Assembly: GCA_023399455.1 (NCBI GenBank)
Contig: JAEWPN010000071.1
Span: 1 to 14,680, forward strand
Source of the DNA: Bacillota bacterium
GTDB taxonomy: Bacteria; Bacillota; Clostridia; Lachnospirales; Lachnospiraceae
DNA length: 14,680 nt
Direction of reading: 5' to 3'
Translations under genes and position numbers: made by a program
The notes under the pieces: model-generated
The model's input: the letters and a program-made list of their open reading frames with translations, nothing else
Database searches by the model: none
Told to the model about the DNA's origin: nothing
Shown: one piece after another, positions 1 through 6,591 of the stretch
How the letters are laid out: each line of letters starts with the position of its first letter
Numbering within the stretch: position 1 is the stretch's first letter

Positions 1-19
1 GATGTGTAATTGTTTTCAT
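1..19 (-). CDS. Start of an unidentified gene leaving the left edge (partial)
   Basis: Only six codons are visible (reading MKTITH). The call rests on a strong GGAGG ribosome binding site at 26-30, placed 6 bases before an ATG at 17-19, and on a plausible promoter and operator-like repeat just upstream (36-89). The product cannot be identified from so few residues. The gene runs leftward, like the HD-domain gene to its right, but has its own apparent promoter. Confidence 0.55.
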
Positions 20-35
20 CACATACCTCCGTTTC

Positions 36-55
36 TGGTTAGTCACAGCTAACCA
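36..55. promoter_or_regulatory. Inverted repeat, candidate operator
   Basis: A perfect 7-bp inverted repeat, TGGTTAG then 6 bases then CTAACCA, lies between the promoter and the ribosome binding site of the left-edge gene. The half-sites GGTTAG and CTAACC are the same as the core half-sites of the DtxR/IdeR iron box, but the spacing is 6 instead of 1. No T-run follows, so a terminator is unlikely. A repressor operator is the best reading, with the identity of the regulator unknown. Confidence 0.4.
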
Positions 56-61
56 AATTGT

Positions 62-89
62 ATTTTACATATTGAGTGGTAAAATGCAA
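62..89 (-). promoter_or_regulatory. Sigma-A-like promoter for the left-edge gene
   Basis: Read on the minus strand, TTGCAT (84-89) and TAAAAT (62-67) are separated by 16 bases. The expected transcription start is near 55, which puts the inverted repeat at 36-55 on the start site and the ribosome binding site about 25 bases further on. The match to the -35/-10 consensus is good but not perfect. Confidence 0.5.
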
Positions 90-173
90 TAAAAAAACGA
101 AGTGTACGTCTGATTCGAATATTTTTGAGTCCGATATGTATATAGTGCAAAAAACTACATTACTTACTCATAC

Positions 174-674
174 TTAATTTGAGTTGTCTAAAGCAAATAT
201 GGTTTTACAAAGTCTTATGCCTGTTTTTGTACGAAAGATCTTATTAAGCGCAAAGTTGATAGCATTTACACCTATTCCATCCTCATACATATTAACAAGA
301 AGATCTGCCTCCACAAGTATCTGATAATCTAATCCGTCTATTTCATTATATGTATGATGATGCCCTACCAAATAACAGACTCTTTCTATAACGTCCGGGT
401 GATAGCAAAGCTCTGTCAGCATTTTTTCAGCTATTGGAGGGCCTTCCAATTCCTGATAATTTCCGCTTGCACTTTGATATTTCATTTCTGCCGCTTTAAT
501 TCCGATGTCATGAACGATAGCTGCCGTCTCTAAAATAAATTGTATGTTCTCTTCAAGCTTTTCTTCCTTTCCAATAAGGCTCGCAAAACTGTACACTTTA
601 ATAAAATGCTGAATCCGTTTTGGATCGCCCGAATAATAAGCCACCATCTTTTGAATTAATCTCTCTGCCTCCAT
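174..674 (-). CDS. HD-domain metal-dependent phosphohydrolase, last gene of the alkylation repair operon
   Basis: The 166-residue protein is essentially one HD domain. The expected metal ligands are visible: His23, the doublet His55-Asp56 in VHDIG, a His105-107 cluster, and Asp124. HD proteins hydrolyse phosphoester bonds, often in nucleotides or cyclic nucleotides; the substrate here cannot be told from sequence. The start is set by AAAAAGGAGG a few bases before the ATG. The gene follows ogt after only 21 bases, and no promoter is visible in that gap, so it is probably cotranscribed with the alkA fusion and ogt. This suggests a role in handling damaged nucleotides, but that is inference. No convincing hairpin terminator lies between it and the next leftward gene. 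Confidence 0.88.
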   Translation of the reverse strand: MEAERLIQKMVAYYSGDPKRIQHFIKVYSFASLIGKEEKLEENIQFILETAAIVHDIGIKAAEMKYQSASGNYQELEGPPIAEKMLTELCYHPDVIERVCYLVGHHHTYNEIDGLDYQILVEADLLVNMYEDGIGVNAINFALNKIFRTKTGIRLCKTIFALDNSN

Positions 675-695
675 AGCATTTCCTCCTTTTTCTAA

Positions 696-1235
696 TTAAA
701 GCGCAGTACCCTTCGAAGGTTTAAACAATTTTAAAATATTAGCTCCTTCGTGTTCCAGCAACTTCATCTTTTTATCGACACCCCCGGCATAACCGGTCAA
801 GCTTCCATTCGCGCCCACAACTCTATGACAGGGTATGATAATGGATATGGGATTATGTCCTACTGCTCCCCCGACTGCCTGGCCGGACATATGCTCTTTA
901 TTGGTACGGGCCGCCACTATTTTGGCAATTTCTCCATAGGTAGTGATTTCTCCATAAGGAATTTCGCACAAAATATTCCATACAGCCTGCCGGAATTCTC
1001 CGCCGGTTGGAGCCAAAGAAAGCTCGGAAATAGCTGGCTTTTCTCCTGCAAAGTATCTATCGAGCCAATCCTTTGCATCAGAAAATACTGGCAAATCATT
1101 CTTTCCGGTCATTTTTTCCGTTAATGTGCCTCCGTAATATTTTTGGCCTTCCATCCACAGACCGATCAGGCTGTTCCCATTACCGGCCAGCATTATTCTT
1201 CCCAAAGGCGAAGAATAATTTGTTGAATAAAGCAT
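696..1235 (-). CDS. ogt: Methylated-DNA--protein-cysteine S-methyltransferase (O6-alkylguanine repair)
   Basis: This is a suicide repair protein that transfers the alkyl group from O6-alkylguanine (and O4-alkylthymine) in DNA to its own cysteine. The active-site motif PCHRV is present with the acceptor at Cys136 of 179 residues. The conserved tyrosine of the helix-turn-helix recognition region (TTYGEIA) and the AVGGAVGHNP loop precede it. At the usual arginine-finger position before AVGG there is glutamine; I recall this variant from other clostridial Ogt proteins. An in-frame ATG at 1299-1301 would overlap the upstream gene, but GAAGGAGGAG directly precedes the ATG at 1233-1235, so that start is chosen. 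It lies 34 bases after the alkA fusion and 21 bases before the HD gene, in an apparent operon. Confidence 0.95.
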   Translation of the reverse strand: MLYSTNYSSPLGRIMLAGNGNSLIGLWMEGQKYYGGTLTEKMTGKNDLPVFSDAKDWLDRYFAGEKPAISELSLAPTGGEFRQAVWNILCEIPYGEITTYGEIAKIVAARTNKEHMSGQAVGGAVGHNPISIIIPCHRVVGANGSLTGYAGGVDKKMKLLEHEGANILKLFKPSKGTAL

Positions 1236-1269
1236 ATCCGCTCCTCCTTCATTTACTATCAATTCCATA

Positions 1270-2733
1270 TTACAATGAATTCCACAAATTAACGGTTGCA
1301 TAACTGCGCCATGGATGCCATGCCTGCGCTAAAGTCAGTATTTCTTTCGGCGTTAACGGAGCAAGGGCTTTCTTTACACCGTAATCGGTATCCAAAAATA
1401 CATCAGGCCATCCCATAGCCCGCATGGCAATGTACCTCGCCGTCCACGCTCCGATTCCCGGGATATCCATTAATACCTTCACTTCCCGCTCAGGACTGGA
1501 ACACAGATTAGCATCTATTTTTTTCTCCGCAAATATGCGGGACAGTTCCAGTATTGTTTTTGCACGAGCCGATGTGATCCCCAGAGGACCCAAATGATTT
1601 TCAATCGATCCTTCCAGCGCGATCATACGCTCAGGCGGGGGGAATACATGTGTCAGCCCCTCTATACCGGTTTGAAGGGGTGTCCCATAGGTTTCTGCCA
1701 GTCTGGCCGCCAACGTGCCCGCTGCCTTAACGGTAATCTGCTGTCCCAGCACTGCACGTACAGCCATTTCATAAGGATCAAAGCATCCCGGAACTCTTGT
1801 GCCGGGGACAAAAAGATCAGACCGAATGTCATTCATGGATGAAAGAACTTCATTTACCGCTTCGGGATCACAATATAAATCAAACAAGCACCGAATTCTA
1901 GCCAGTATCTGCGGCAATACCGGAAGCAAGGCAGAGGATACCGTAACATTCAATACATTCCGGGCAGGTTTATTCGTTACCCGTATCCATCCGTATGCCT
2001 CCTTCGACTCTCCCGATGCCAAGCGAACCGTACGCATATATGATTCCTCATCAACCACTTCCACACCGGAAATTGCGCGCTGGGCCAGAAATTTCAAAAT
2101 ACGGTTCCATTGATAAGGCGGACGGTAACCCAGCGCTAATGTCACATCCGTTTGTCGTCTTTCTTCTCCTGGAGCCAGCTTCCGCAATGCTGTAGGCGAC
2201 ATTCTGTACTGCTTTTTAAATAAATCATTGAAACGTCTTAAGCTTCCAAAACCGGACGCCATTGCAATGTCCAATACTGAAAGACTTGTATCGGTCAGCA
2301 GACTTTTGGCAAGAAGCAGTCTGCACGTTTGCAAATATTGCACCGGAGATACATGATATTCTTCAGTAAAGGCCCGCCGTAAATGGCGGCTTGTACATCC
2401 AAGTCTTTCTGCAAACTCTTCGAGGCTCTGTCCGTTTCCGCAATTTTCTTCTAATAATCTTGTTGCCCTGCTTACAAGAGATGCCGTAGCATCCACGACG
2501 GATGTGCCGGGCGCAAGCTCCGGCCTGCATAAAAGACATGGGCGGTAGCCTGCCTGTTCTGCTTCTGCCGCTGTAGAATAAAAGGTACAATTCTCTTCCT
2601 TTGGCAGTTTCGCACGGCATACCGGCCTGCAATAAATTCCGGTCGAGGACACTCCTACAAAAAAGCGCCCGTCAAAGCGGCTGTCCTTAGACTTAAAGGC
2701 AGCATACCATGCTTTATCTTTACCTTTCAACAT
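1270..2733 (-). CDS. Fused Ada-type methyl sensor / AraC regulator / AlkA 3-methyladenine DNA glycosylase
   Basis: This 487-residue fusion has three parts. Residues about 8-76 form the Ada zinc domain with Cys35, Cys39, Cys66 and Cys69; in Ada, the first of these accepts a methyl group from DNA phosphotriesters and switches on the activator. Residues about 85-185 form an AraC-type double helix-turn-helix. Residues about 195-487 match AlkA: an N-terminal AlkA domain, then a helix-hairpin-helix glycosylase core with IPGIGAWTA (424-432) and the catalytic Asp450 in the DTDY motif. AlkA removes 3-methyladenine and other alkylated bases. The start follows AAAAAAGGAGG. It is the first gene of the repair operon and probably activates its own promoter, as Ada does. 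Known fusions of this layout occur in other bacteria, so the architecture is not new. Confidence 0.95.
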   Translation of the reverse strand: MLKGKDKAWYAAFKSKDSRFDGRFFVGVSSTGIYCRPVCRAKLPKEENCTFYSTAAEAEQAGYRPCLLCRPELAPGTSVVDATASLVSRATRLLEENCGNGQSLEEFAERLGCTSRHLRRAFTEEYHVSPVQYLQTCRLLLAKSLLTDTSLSVLDIAMASGFGSLRRFNDLFKKQYRMSPTALRKLAPGEERRQTDVTLALGYRPPYQWNRILKFLAQRAISGVEVVDEESYMRTVRLASGESKEAYGWIRVTNKPARNVLNVTVSSALLPVLPQILARIRCLFDLYCDPEAVNEVLSSMNDIRSDLFVPGTRVPGCFDPYEMAVRAVLGQQITVKAAGTLAARLAETYGTPLQTGIEGLTHVFPPPERMIALEGSIENHLGPLGITSARAKTILELSRIFAEKKIDANLCSSPEREVKVLMDIPGIGAWTARYIAMRAMGWPDVFLDTDYGVKKALAPLTPKEILTLAQAWHPWRSYATVNLWNSL

Positions 2734-2755
2734 GACGGCATCCTCCTTTTTTCTT

Positions 2756-2774
2756 ATTGTAACACAGATTGCAA
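2756..2774 (-). promoter_or_regulatory. Probable activator-dependent promoter of the repair operon with an Ada-box-like element
   Basis: On the minus strand a -10 element TACAAT lies at 2756-2761, about 22 bases before the alkA fusion start. No good -35 is found 16-18 bases upstream (GAGATT). Instead a GCAA element lies at 2771-2774 upstream of the -10, with GAT six bases further out, resembling the AAT and GCAA halves of the E. coli Ada box. A weak -35 with such an element fits a promoter that needs methylated Ada-type activator. Assignment is tentative. Confidence 0.35.
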
Positions 2775-2836
2775 ATTAATCTCGCCATTTTCGGACATAT
2801 ATTTTTATTTAAAATATTTATTTTTTAAGTTTTCTC

Positions 2837-2864
2837 TTGACTAATAGTCAGCGCTGAGTATAAT
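2837..2864 (+). promoter_or_regulatory. Strong sigma-A-like promoter of padR
   Basis: TTGACT (2837-2842) and a perfect TATAAT (2859-2864) are 16 bases apart, with the start of transcription expected near 2871. Both elements lie within or at the edge of the 46-bp palindrome at 2841-2886, so any protein bound there would block RNA polymerase. Confidence 0.7.
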
Positions 2865-2886
2865 TATACTCAGTACTGACTATTAG
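2841..2886. promoter_or_regulatory. 46-bp near-perfect palindrome, probable PadR operator
   Basis: Two 23-base arms meet between 2863 and 2864. They match except for one dinucleotide (CG at 2852-2853 against TA at 2874-2875). The element can be read as four half-sites of the form CTGA(C/G)TAT, alternating in direction, with a perfect 20-bp inner palindrome at 2854-2873. It covers the -10 element, touches the -35 element and extends past the start site. Autoregulation by the PadR protein encoded directly downstream is the natural reading. It does not match the ATGT/ACAT operator known for some PadR proteins. Confidence 0.65.
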
Positions 2887-2902
2887 GAAAGGAAATAATT
2901 AT

Positions 2903-3463
2903 ATGATCCCCTTATACATTCTTGGTTTGCTCCTGCGATTCGGTCCTCAGCACGGGTACCAGATTAAAAAGCTGATAGAAGATCAGCTTGAGGACTTTAC
3001 TCAGATTAAGCTGCCCACCGTATATTACCATCTTGAAAAAATGGAAGCGGCAAACCTGATCACAGCCCATCGCGATAAGCAGGGTGCACGTCCGGAAAAG
3101 ACCGTATATCAGGTGAGTGATACCGGAGTTGATAAATTCAAAGAATTGCTCGTACAAACCTTGCAGATCAAGTACCGTCCTACCTTTGATATCGATGGCA
3201 CTTTTTACTTTTCTGATTCTATAGGAAGCGATGCTTTACTGGATAGTCTTAGCCGGCATATCGTAAGCCTTAAAAAGACACTTGATGAACTGGAGATTCA
3301 CCGTAAGGAAACGATAGAGTACATTCCCGAGAACTATCAGATCTCCGCTAATATTATTTTTGAGCATCATATTCTGCATTATCAGGCAGAGCTCACTTGG
3401 GCGGAACAATCATGGAACACGTTAAAGGAGGCAGAAGCAGATGGTAAAGAACAGAGTTATTGA
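2903..3463 (+). CDS. PadR-family transcriptional regulator
   Basis: The 186-residue protein has a PadR winged helix-turn-helix at about residues 1-85, including the typical YILGLL...GYQIKKLIE start, the LPTVYYHLEKME recognition helix region, and a wing with basic residues. Residues about 95-186 form the helical C-terminal dimerisation region of the longer PadR class. PadR proteins usually repress adjacent genes and lose DNA binding on contact with a small ligand. The start follows AGGAAAGGAAA. The gene overlaps the downstream methyltransferase by 23 bases, so the two are translated from one mRNA, and a large palindrome covers the promoter. The ligand is not evident. Confidence 0.92.
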   Translation: MIPLYILGLLLRFGPQHGYQIKKLIEDQLEDFTQIKLPTVYYHLEKMEAANLITAHRDKQGARPEKTVYQVSDTGVDKFKELLVQTLQIKYRPTFDIDGTFYFSDSIGSDALLDSLSRHIVSLKKTLDELEIHRKETIEYIPENYQISANIIFEHHILHYQAELTWAEQSWNTLKEAEADGKEQSY

Positions 3464-4091
3464 AACAAACGAAGGCATTCAGAACGAAGTTACTGTGGAA
3501 TCTTTCGATGTATTTGCCCGGAATATGCGAGATAGAGGCTGGAACGGCGTAGACGGTATGATCGCTTCGGGCATAAAAGGCGGAGATGTATTGGAGGTGG
3601 GACCCGGACCCGGCTATGTGGGTTTAGAGCTGGCAGCTAAGATCCATCCGGCTTCACTTACCGGCTGCGAAATCAGTCCTGCCATGCTCCGCTTTGCAGA
3701 AAAAAACGCCGCTGAATACGGAATTTCCGCCCGGTATGTTCAAGGAAACTGTATGAATATGCCATTTGAGGATGAAAGCTTTGACACTGTTATATCCAAC
3801 GGCTCCCTGCATGAATGGGAGGATCCTATCCGTGCTTTTGATGAAATTTTTCGTGTCCTCCGTGCGGGAGGCCGATATTGCATCACCGATTTGCGCCGTG
3901 ATGTGCATCCCTTAAAAAAGATGATGGTATATTTTTCTACTCATCCCAAGGAAATGCGCCCCGGTCTCATTAGTTCATTAAATGCCGCTTATACTTCTTA
4001 TGAGATCACCGAGCTTCTGCGCCATTCTAATCTGCATAACGCCACCGTGGCCAGTGATTTCTTCGGCCTTTGTATTGCCGGTCAAAAGTAA
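3441..4091 (+). CDS. Class I SAM-dependent methyltransferase (UbiE/Methyltransf_11 type)
   Basis: The 216-residue protein has the class I fold signature. Motif I is LEVGPGPGYVGLELA (residues 51-65), the acidic residue that binds the SAM ribose is in CEISPAML (76-83), motif II is in DTVISNGSLHEW (115-126), and LRAGGRYCITD (140-150) is the post-II strand. The substrate is unknown; small molecules are more likely than nucleic acid because no extra binding domain is present. AAAGGAGG at 3424-3431 inside padR serves as ribosome binding site. Cotranscription with padR suggests the enzyme acts on, or protects against, the compound sensed by PadR. The gene ends 9 bases from the convergent transporter gene. 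Confidence 0.88.
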   Translation: MVKNRVIETNEGIQNEVTVESFDVFARNMRDRGWNGVDGMIASGIKGGDVLEVGPGPGYVGLELAAKIHPASLTGCEISPAMLRFAEKNAAEYGISARYVQGNCMNMPFEDESFDTVISNGSLHEWEDPIRAFDEIFRVLRAGGRYCITDLRRDVHPLKKMMVYFSTHPKEMRPGLISSLNAAYTSYEITELLRHSNLHNATVASDFFGLCIAGQK

Positions 4092-4100
4092 GATTACAAA

Positions 4101-5072
4101 CTATTCCGTTACCCGTTCCTTTTCTGTCATTTTTGTATTTTTATTTACTGATGAAATGGTATTCAGGCCTTTGCTTCCAATAAGTATCATGCCTATGATG
4201 ACAAGAACACCTCCAATCCACTGCCTCCAATCGGCTTTTTCACCCAATAATATGATCGAAAGCAGCATGGAGGTAAACGGCATCATGCCGGAAAAGGCCG
4301 CTGCTGTGAATGCACCGCAACGCTTTATTCCTGCATACCAACAGATAAATGCCAACGCCGTCACAAATACGCCATACCATAAAAGTGCCATCCATTCCAG
4401 AAGCCCGATTGCGGCAAGTCGCTTCATAGCGTGTTCAAATGCCGCAGGAATAAGACATAGTATCAAAGCGATTGCCGATACGATGGTGGTCTGAGAAATA
4501 GGATTTGATGGCACTGTGGATTGTGTTGAGGCCTTCACTGCAAAAATGCGCGAAAACGTGTTGAAAGCAGATTCACATGCTGCTGCACAAAGCACAAGCA
4601 TATTTCCTCCGACATGTTCCAATGTTAATCCGCTCCCCGGTACCATCAAACCTTGAATGACCAAAACGCCTGTCACCGTGCAAATAATTCCGGAAAGCTT
4701 TCTACCGCTGACAGGCTCTTTTAATATTGCAATGGCAAGAATAGCCGTTATGGCGGGTGTAGCCCCTGTAAGTATACCCGCTTCCCCGGCACTGGTATTA
4801 TGAAGTCCGCTAAGCAAAAACATACGGAACAGAAATATGCCGCATAACGCCTGAAGTACCAAGAGGCTGAAATTGTGAAATGATATTTGCGTAAAATACT
4901 GAATAAGCTGCCTGCTGCATAGTGGAACTAAAAACACGAGTGCAAATATTAAGCTTACTGCCGTAATTGTAAAATTCCCAAGCTTTTCGGTAACAAATCT
5001 GGCTGAAACAACACTGGTTCCTGCTAACGAAAAAGCGCATAATAAATATAATTTTCCTTTTAATCGGTTCAT
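4101..5072 (-). CDS. EamA/DMT-superfamily membrane transporter
   Basis: The 323-residue protein is hydrophobic throughout and fits about ten membrane helices in two EamA repeats. The first repeat carries the typical end LTGATPAITAILAIAILKEP and the second FSGMMPFTSMLLSIILLGEK. Members export metabolites such as amino acids; the substrate here is unknown. An upstream in-frame ATG at 5157-5159 would add 29 non-hydrophobic residues and run across the divergent promoter region; the ATG at 5070-5072, preceded by TTGGAGAG, is chosen. It is divergent from a MocR regulator, a pairing commonly seen, so regulation by that protein is likely. The hydrophilic tail ends in KERVTE. Confidence 0.9.
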   Translation of the reverse strand: MNRLKGKLYLLCAFSLAGTSVVSARFVTEKLGNFTITAVSLIFALVFLVPLCSRQLIQYFTQISFHNFSLLVLQALCGIFLFRMFLLSGLHNTSAGEAGILTGATPAITAILAIAILKEPVSGRKLSGIICTVTGVLVIQGLMVPGSGLTLEHVGGNMLVLCAAACESAFNTFSRIFAVKASTQSTVPSNPISQTTIVSAIALILCLIPAAFEHAMKRLAAIGLLEWMALLWYGVFVTALAFICWYAGIKRCGAFTAAAFSGMMPFTSMLLSIILLGEKADWRQWIGGVLVIIGMILIGSKGLNTISSVNKNTKMTEKERVTE

Positions 5073-5089
5073 TCTGCTCTCCAAGTCTG

Positions 5090-5117
5090 TTGCATTATTA
5101 TTACGTAATGGTATAAT
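5090..5117 (+). promoter_or_regulatory. Sigma-A-like promoter of the mocR gene
   Basis: TTGCAT (5090-5095) and a perfect TATAAT (5112-5117) are 16 bases apart on the plus strand. The start of transcription is expected near 5124, just before the inverted repeat at 5130-5152. Confidence 0.55.
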
Positions 5118-5143
5118 TTTACTTGAATTACTGGCTCTTTCAA
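5116..5143 (-). promoter_or_regulatory. Candidate promoter of the EamA transporter gene
   Basis: On the minus strand TTGAAA (5138-5143) and TAAAAT (5116-5121) are 16 bases apart. The -35 element lies at the centre of the inverted repeat 5130-5152, so a regulator bound there would act directly on the transporter promoter. It overlaps the opposing mocR promoter. Confidence 0.45.
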
Positions 5144-5177
5144 AGAACCAGTACGGCACAAAATTTACAGAGCCAGT
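5130..5177. promoter_or_regulatory. Candidate MocR operator: inverted repeat plus a third half-site
   Basis: A 23-bp inverted repeat (5130-5152) has 11-base arms, ACTGGCTCTTT and AAAGAACCAGT, around one central base with a single mismatch. A third copy of the half-site, AGAGCCAGT at 5169-5177, repeats AGAACCAGT at 5144-5152 in the same direction with start points 25 bases apart. MocR proteins typically bind direct repeats between divergent genes, so this arrangement fits. It covers the transporter -35 element and the mocR leader. Confidence 0.6.
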
Positions 5178-5188
5178 TGGAGGGCATT

Positions 5189-6577
5189 ATGTTAGGAATC
5201 CAATTAAATCGGAAAAGTGAGTTAAAGTTATGGCGTCAAATCTATCGGTTTATGAAAGAGTTGATGTTAGCAGGGAAATTAAAGGCAGGGGAAGCGGTAC
5301 CGTCAACACGGGAACTGGCAAAGGAATTGAATGTTTCCCGCAATACTGTTTGCGAGGCCTATGATATGCTGATTTCAGAAGGTTACCTAATAAGCAGCCA
5401 GGGAACTTTTACGAGGGTTGCCGACAACTTATGTATGGAATCGGCTATACCGACGATATCTCCAAAAATAAAAAGACGGCCGGATCGGCCGATTGCTGTA
5501 AGCTTTCGAACGGGCAGACCGGACTTAAATCAGTTTCCCAGATTCCTTTGGCAGCAGCTGCTTCATAAGGCTTCCGGCGAGATTTCTCTTGATGCTTTTG
5601 GTTATGCAGGTCCCCAGGGCTTACCTGAACTTCGGGAAGAAATTGCAGCATGGCTGTTTCGAAGCCGCGGACTTGAAATTTTGCCGGATAATATCTTTAT
5701 TACTGCAGGTGCAACGCATGGTCTGCATATTGCCGCCGATATCTTATGCAGGAACAGCAAAAATATATTAATAGAAGACCCTTGTCATGTTGGAATGCTC
5801 GGAACCTTTATAAACAAAGGCTGCGCCATTGTTCCCATACCGGTTGATGCAAAAGGCATGCAGACAGATCATCTATCAAAGTGCGGTAGTACAGGTCCTA
5901 TCTATGTTACACCATCTCACCAGTTCCCATTGGGCGGAATTCTTCCGGCAACGCGCCGTGCTGAACTGATTCGTTTTGCCAGGGAAAACGATCTTTATAT
6001 TATCGAAGATGATTACGACAGCGAATTCCGGTATGGCGGAGAATCTGTTGCTCCACTGTATACAATGGACCCACAGCGTGTAATATATGTCGGTACCTTC
6101 AGCAAAACTGTTTTTCCGGCCTTGCGAATCGGTTACGTCATTTTACCTAATCAACTCCAAAAGCGCTGGCATGAACTGCGTACACATACCGACGTACAAA
6201 ATCCGCCCTTTGAGCAGGCGGCTTTGGCTCAATTTTTAAGATCAGGGAAGTTTGACAGACACATCCGGAAAATGCGCAAAATTTACGGTCACCGTCGAAA
6301 GCTGTTGTTGGAATCGCTGACAGAATCCTTTGGAGACGAATGGACTGCCTATGGTGATTGTGCCGGGCTGCATGTTGCTATTGATTTTCCGGGGATGAAG
6401 TTTGATGAAGCCTTTAAAAACAGATGCCTGAAAAAGGGGATATATATTACTACGGTAGAAAATCATTGTATAGAAAAAGGCCGGCATCAAAGCAAACTGC
6501 TAATCGGATATGGACATCTGGAACCTGATGAAATCAAAAGGGGGATCGCTCTATTGTCTGATATTATAAAGGAGTAA
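5189..6577 (+). CDS. MocR/PdxR-type regulator: GntR helix-turn-helix fused to a class I aminotransferase domain
   Basis: In this 462-residue protein, residues about 10-80 are a GntR winged helix-turn-helix (PSTRELAKELNVSRNTVCEAYDML region). Residues about 105-462 are a fold-type I aminotransferase domain. The PLP-binding lysine is Lys306 in GTFSKT, and the EDDYDSEF motif (273-280) supplies the aspartate and tyrosine that contact the cofactor. Members sense amino compounds or PLP and regulate neighbouring genes. An earlier in-frame ATG at 5123 lies within the operator region; GGAGGG before the ATG at 5189 decides the start. The divergent EamA transporter is the obvious target. The effector is not known. 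Confidence 0.93.
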   Translation: MLGIQLNRKSELKLWRQIYRFMKELMLAGKLKAGEAVPSTRELAKELNVSRNTVCEAYDMLISEGYLISSQGTFTRVADNLCMESAIPTISPKIKRRPDRPIAVSFRTGRPDLNQFPRFLWQQLLHKASGEISLDAFGYAGPQGLPELREEIAAWLFRSRGLEILPDNIFITAGATHGLHIAADILCRNSKNILIEDPCHVGMLGTFINKGCAIVPIPVDAKGMQTDHLSKCGSTGPIYVTPSHQFPLGGILPATRRAELIRFARENDLYIIEDDYDSEFRYGGESVAPLYTMDPQRVIYVGTFSKTVFPALRIGYVILPNQLQKRWHELRTHTDVQNPPFEQAALAQFLRSGKFDRHIRKMRKIYGHRRKLLLESLTESFGDEWTAYGDCAGLHVAIDFPGMKFDEAFKNRCLKKGIYITTVENHCIEKGRHQSKLLIGYGHLEPDEIKRGIALLSDIIKE

Positions 6578-6591
6578 TATATATAGCAAAA

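Noticed and set aside
60..173. Terminator for the repair operon downstream of the HD gene
   Set aside because: T-runs are present on the minus strand, but no stem of useful length directly precedes them.
750..1124. Plus-strand open frame of 124 codons opposite ogt
   Set aside because: It lies wholly antisense to a clear ogt gene, has no ribosome binding site or recognisable domain, and its composition is that of a complementary-strand shadow.
1799..2113. Plus-strand open frame of 104 codons opposite the alkA fusion
   Set aside because: The opposite strand carries a full, motif-supported Ada-AlkA protein; this frame has no family signature and no translation signals.
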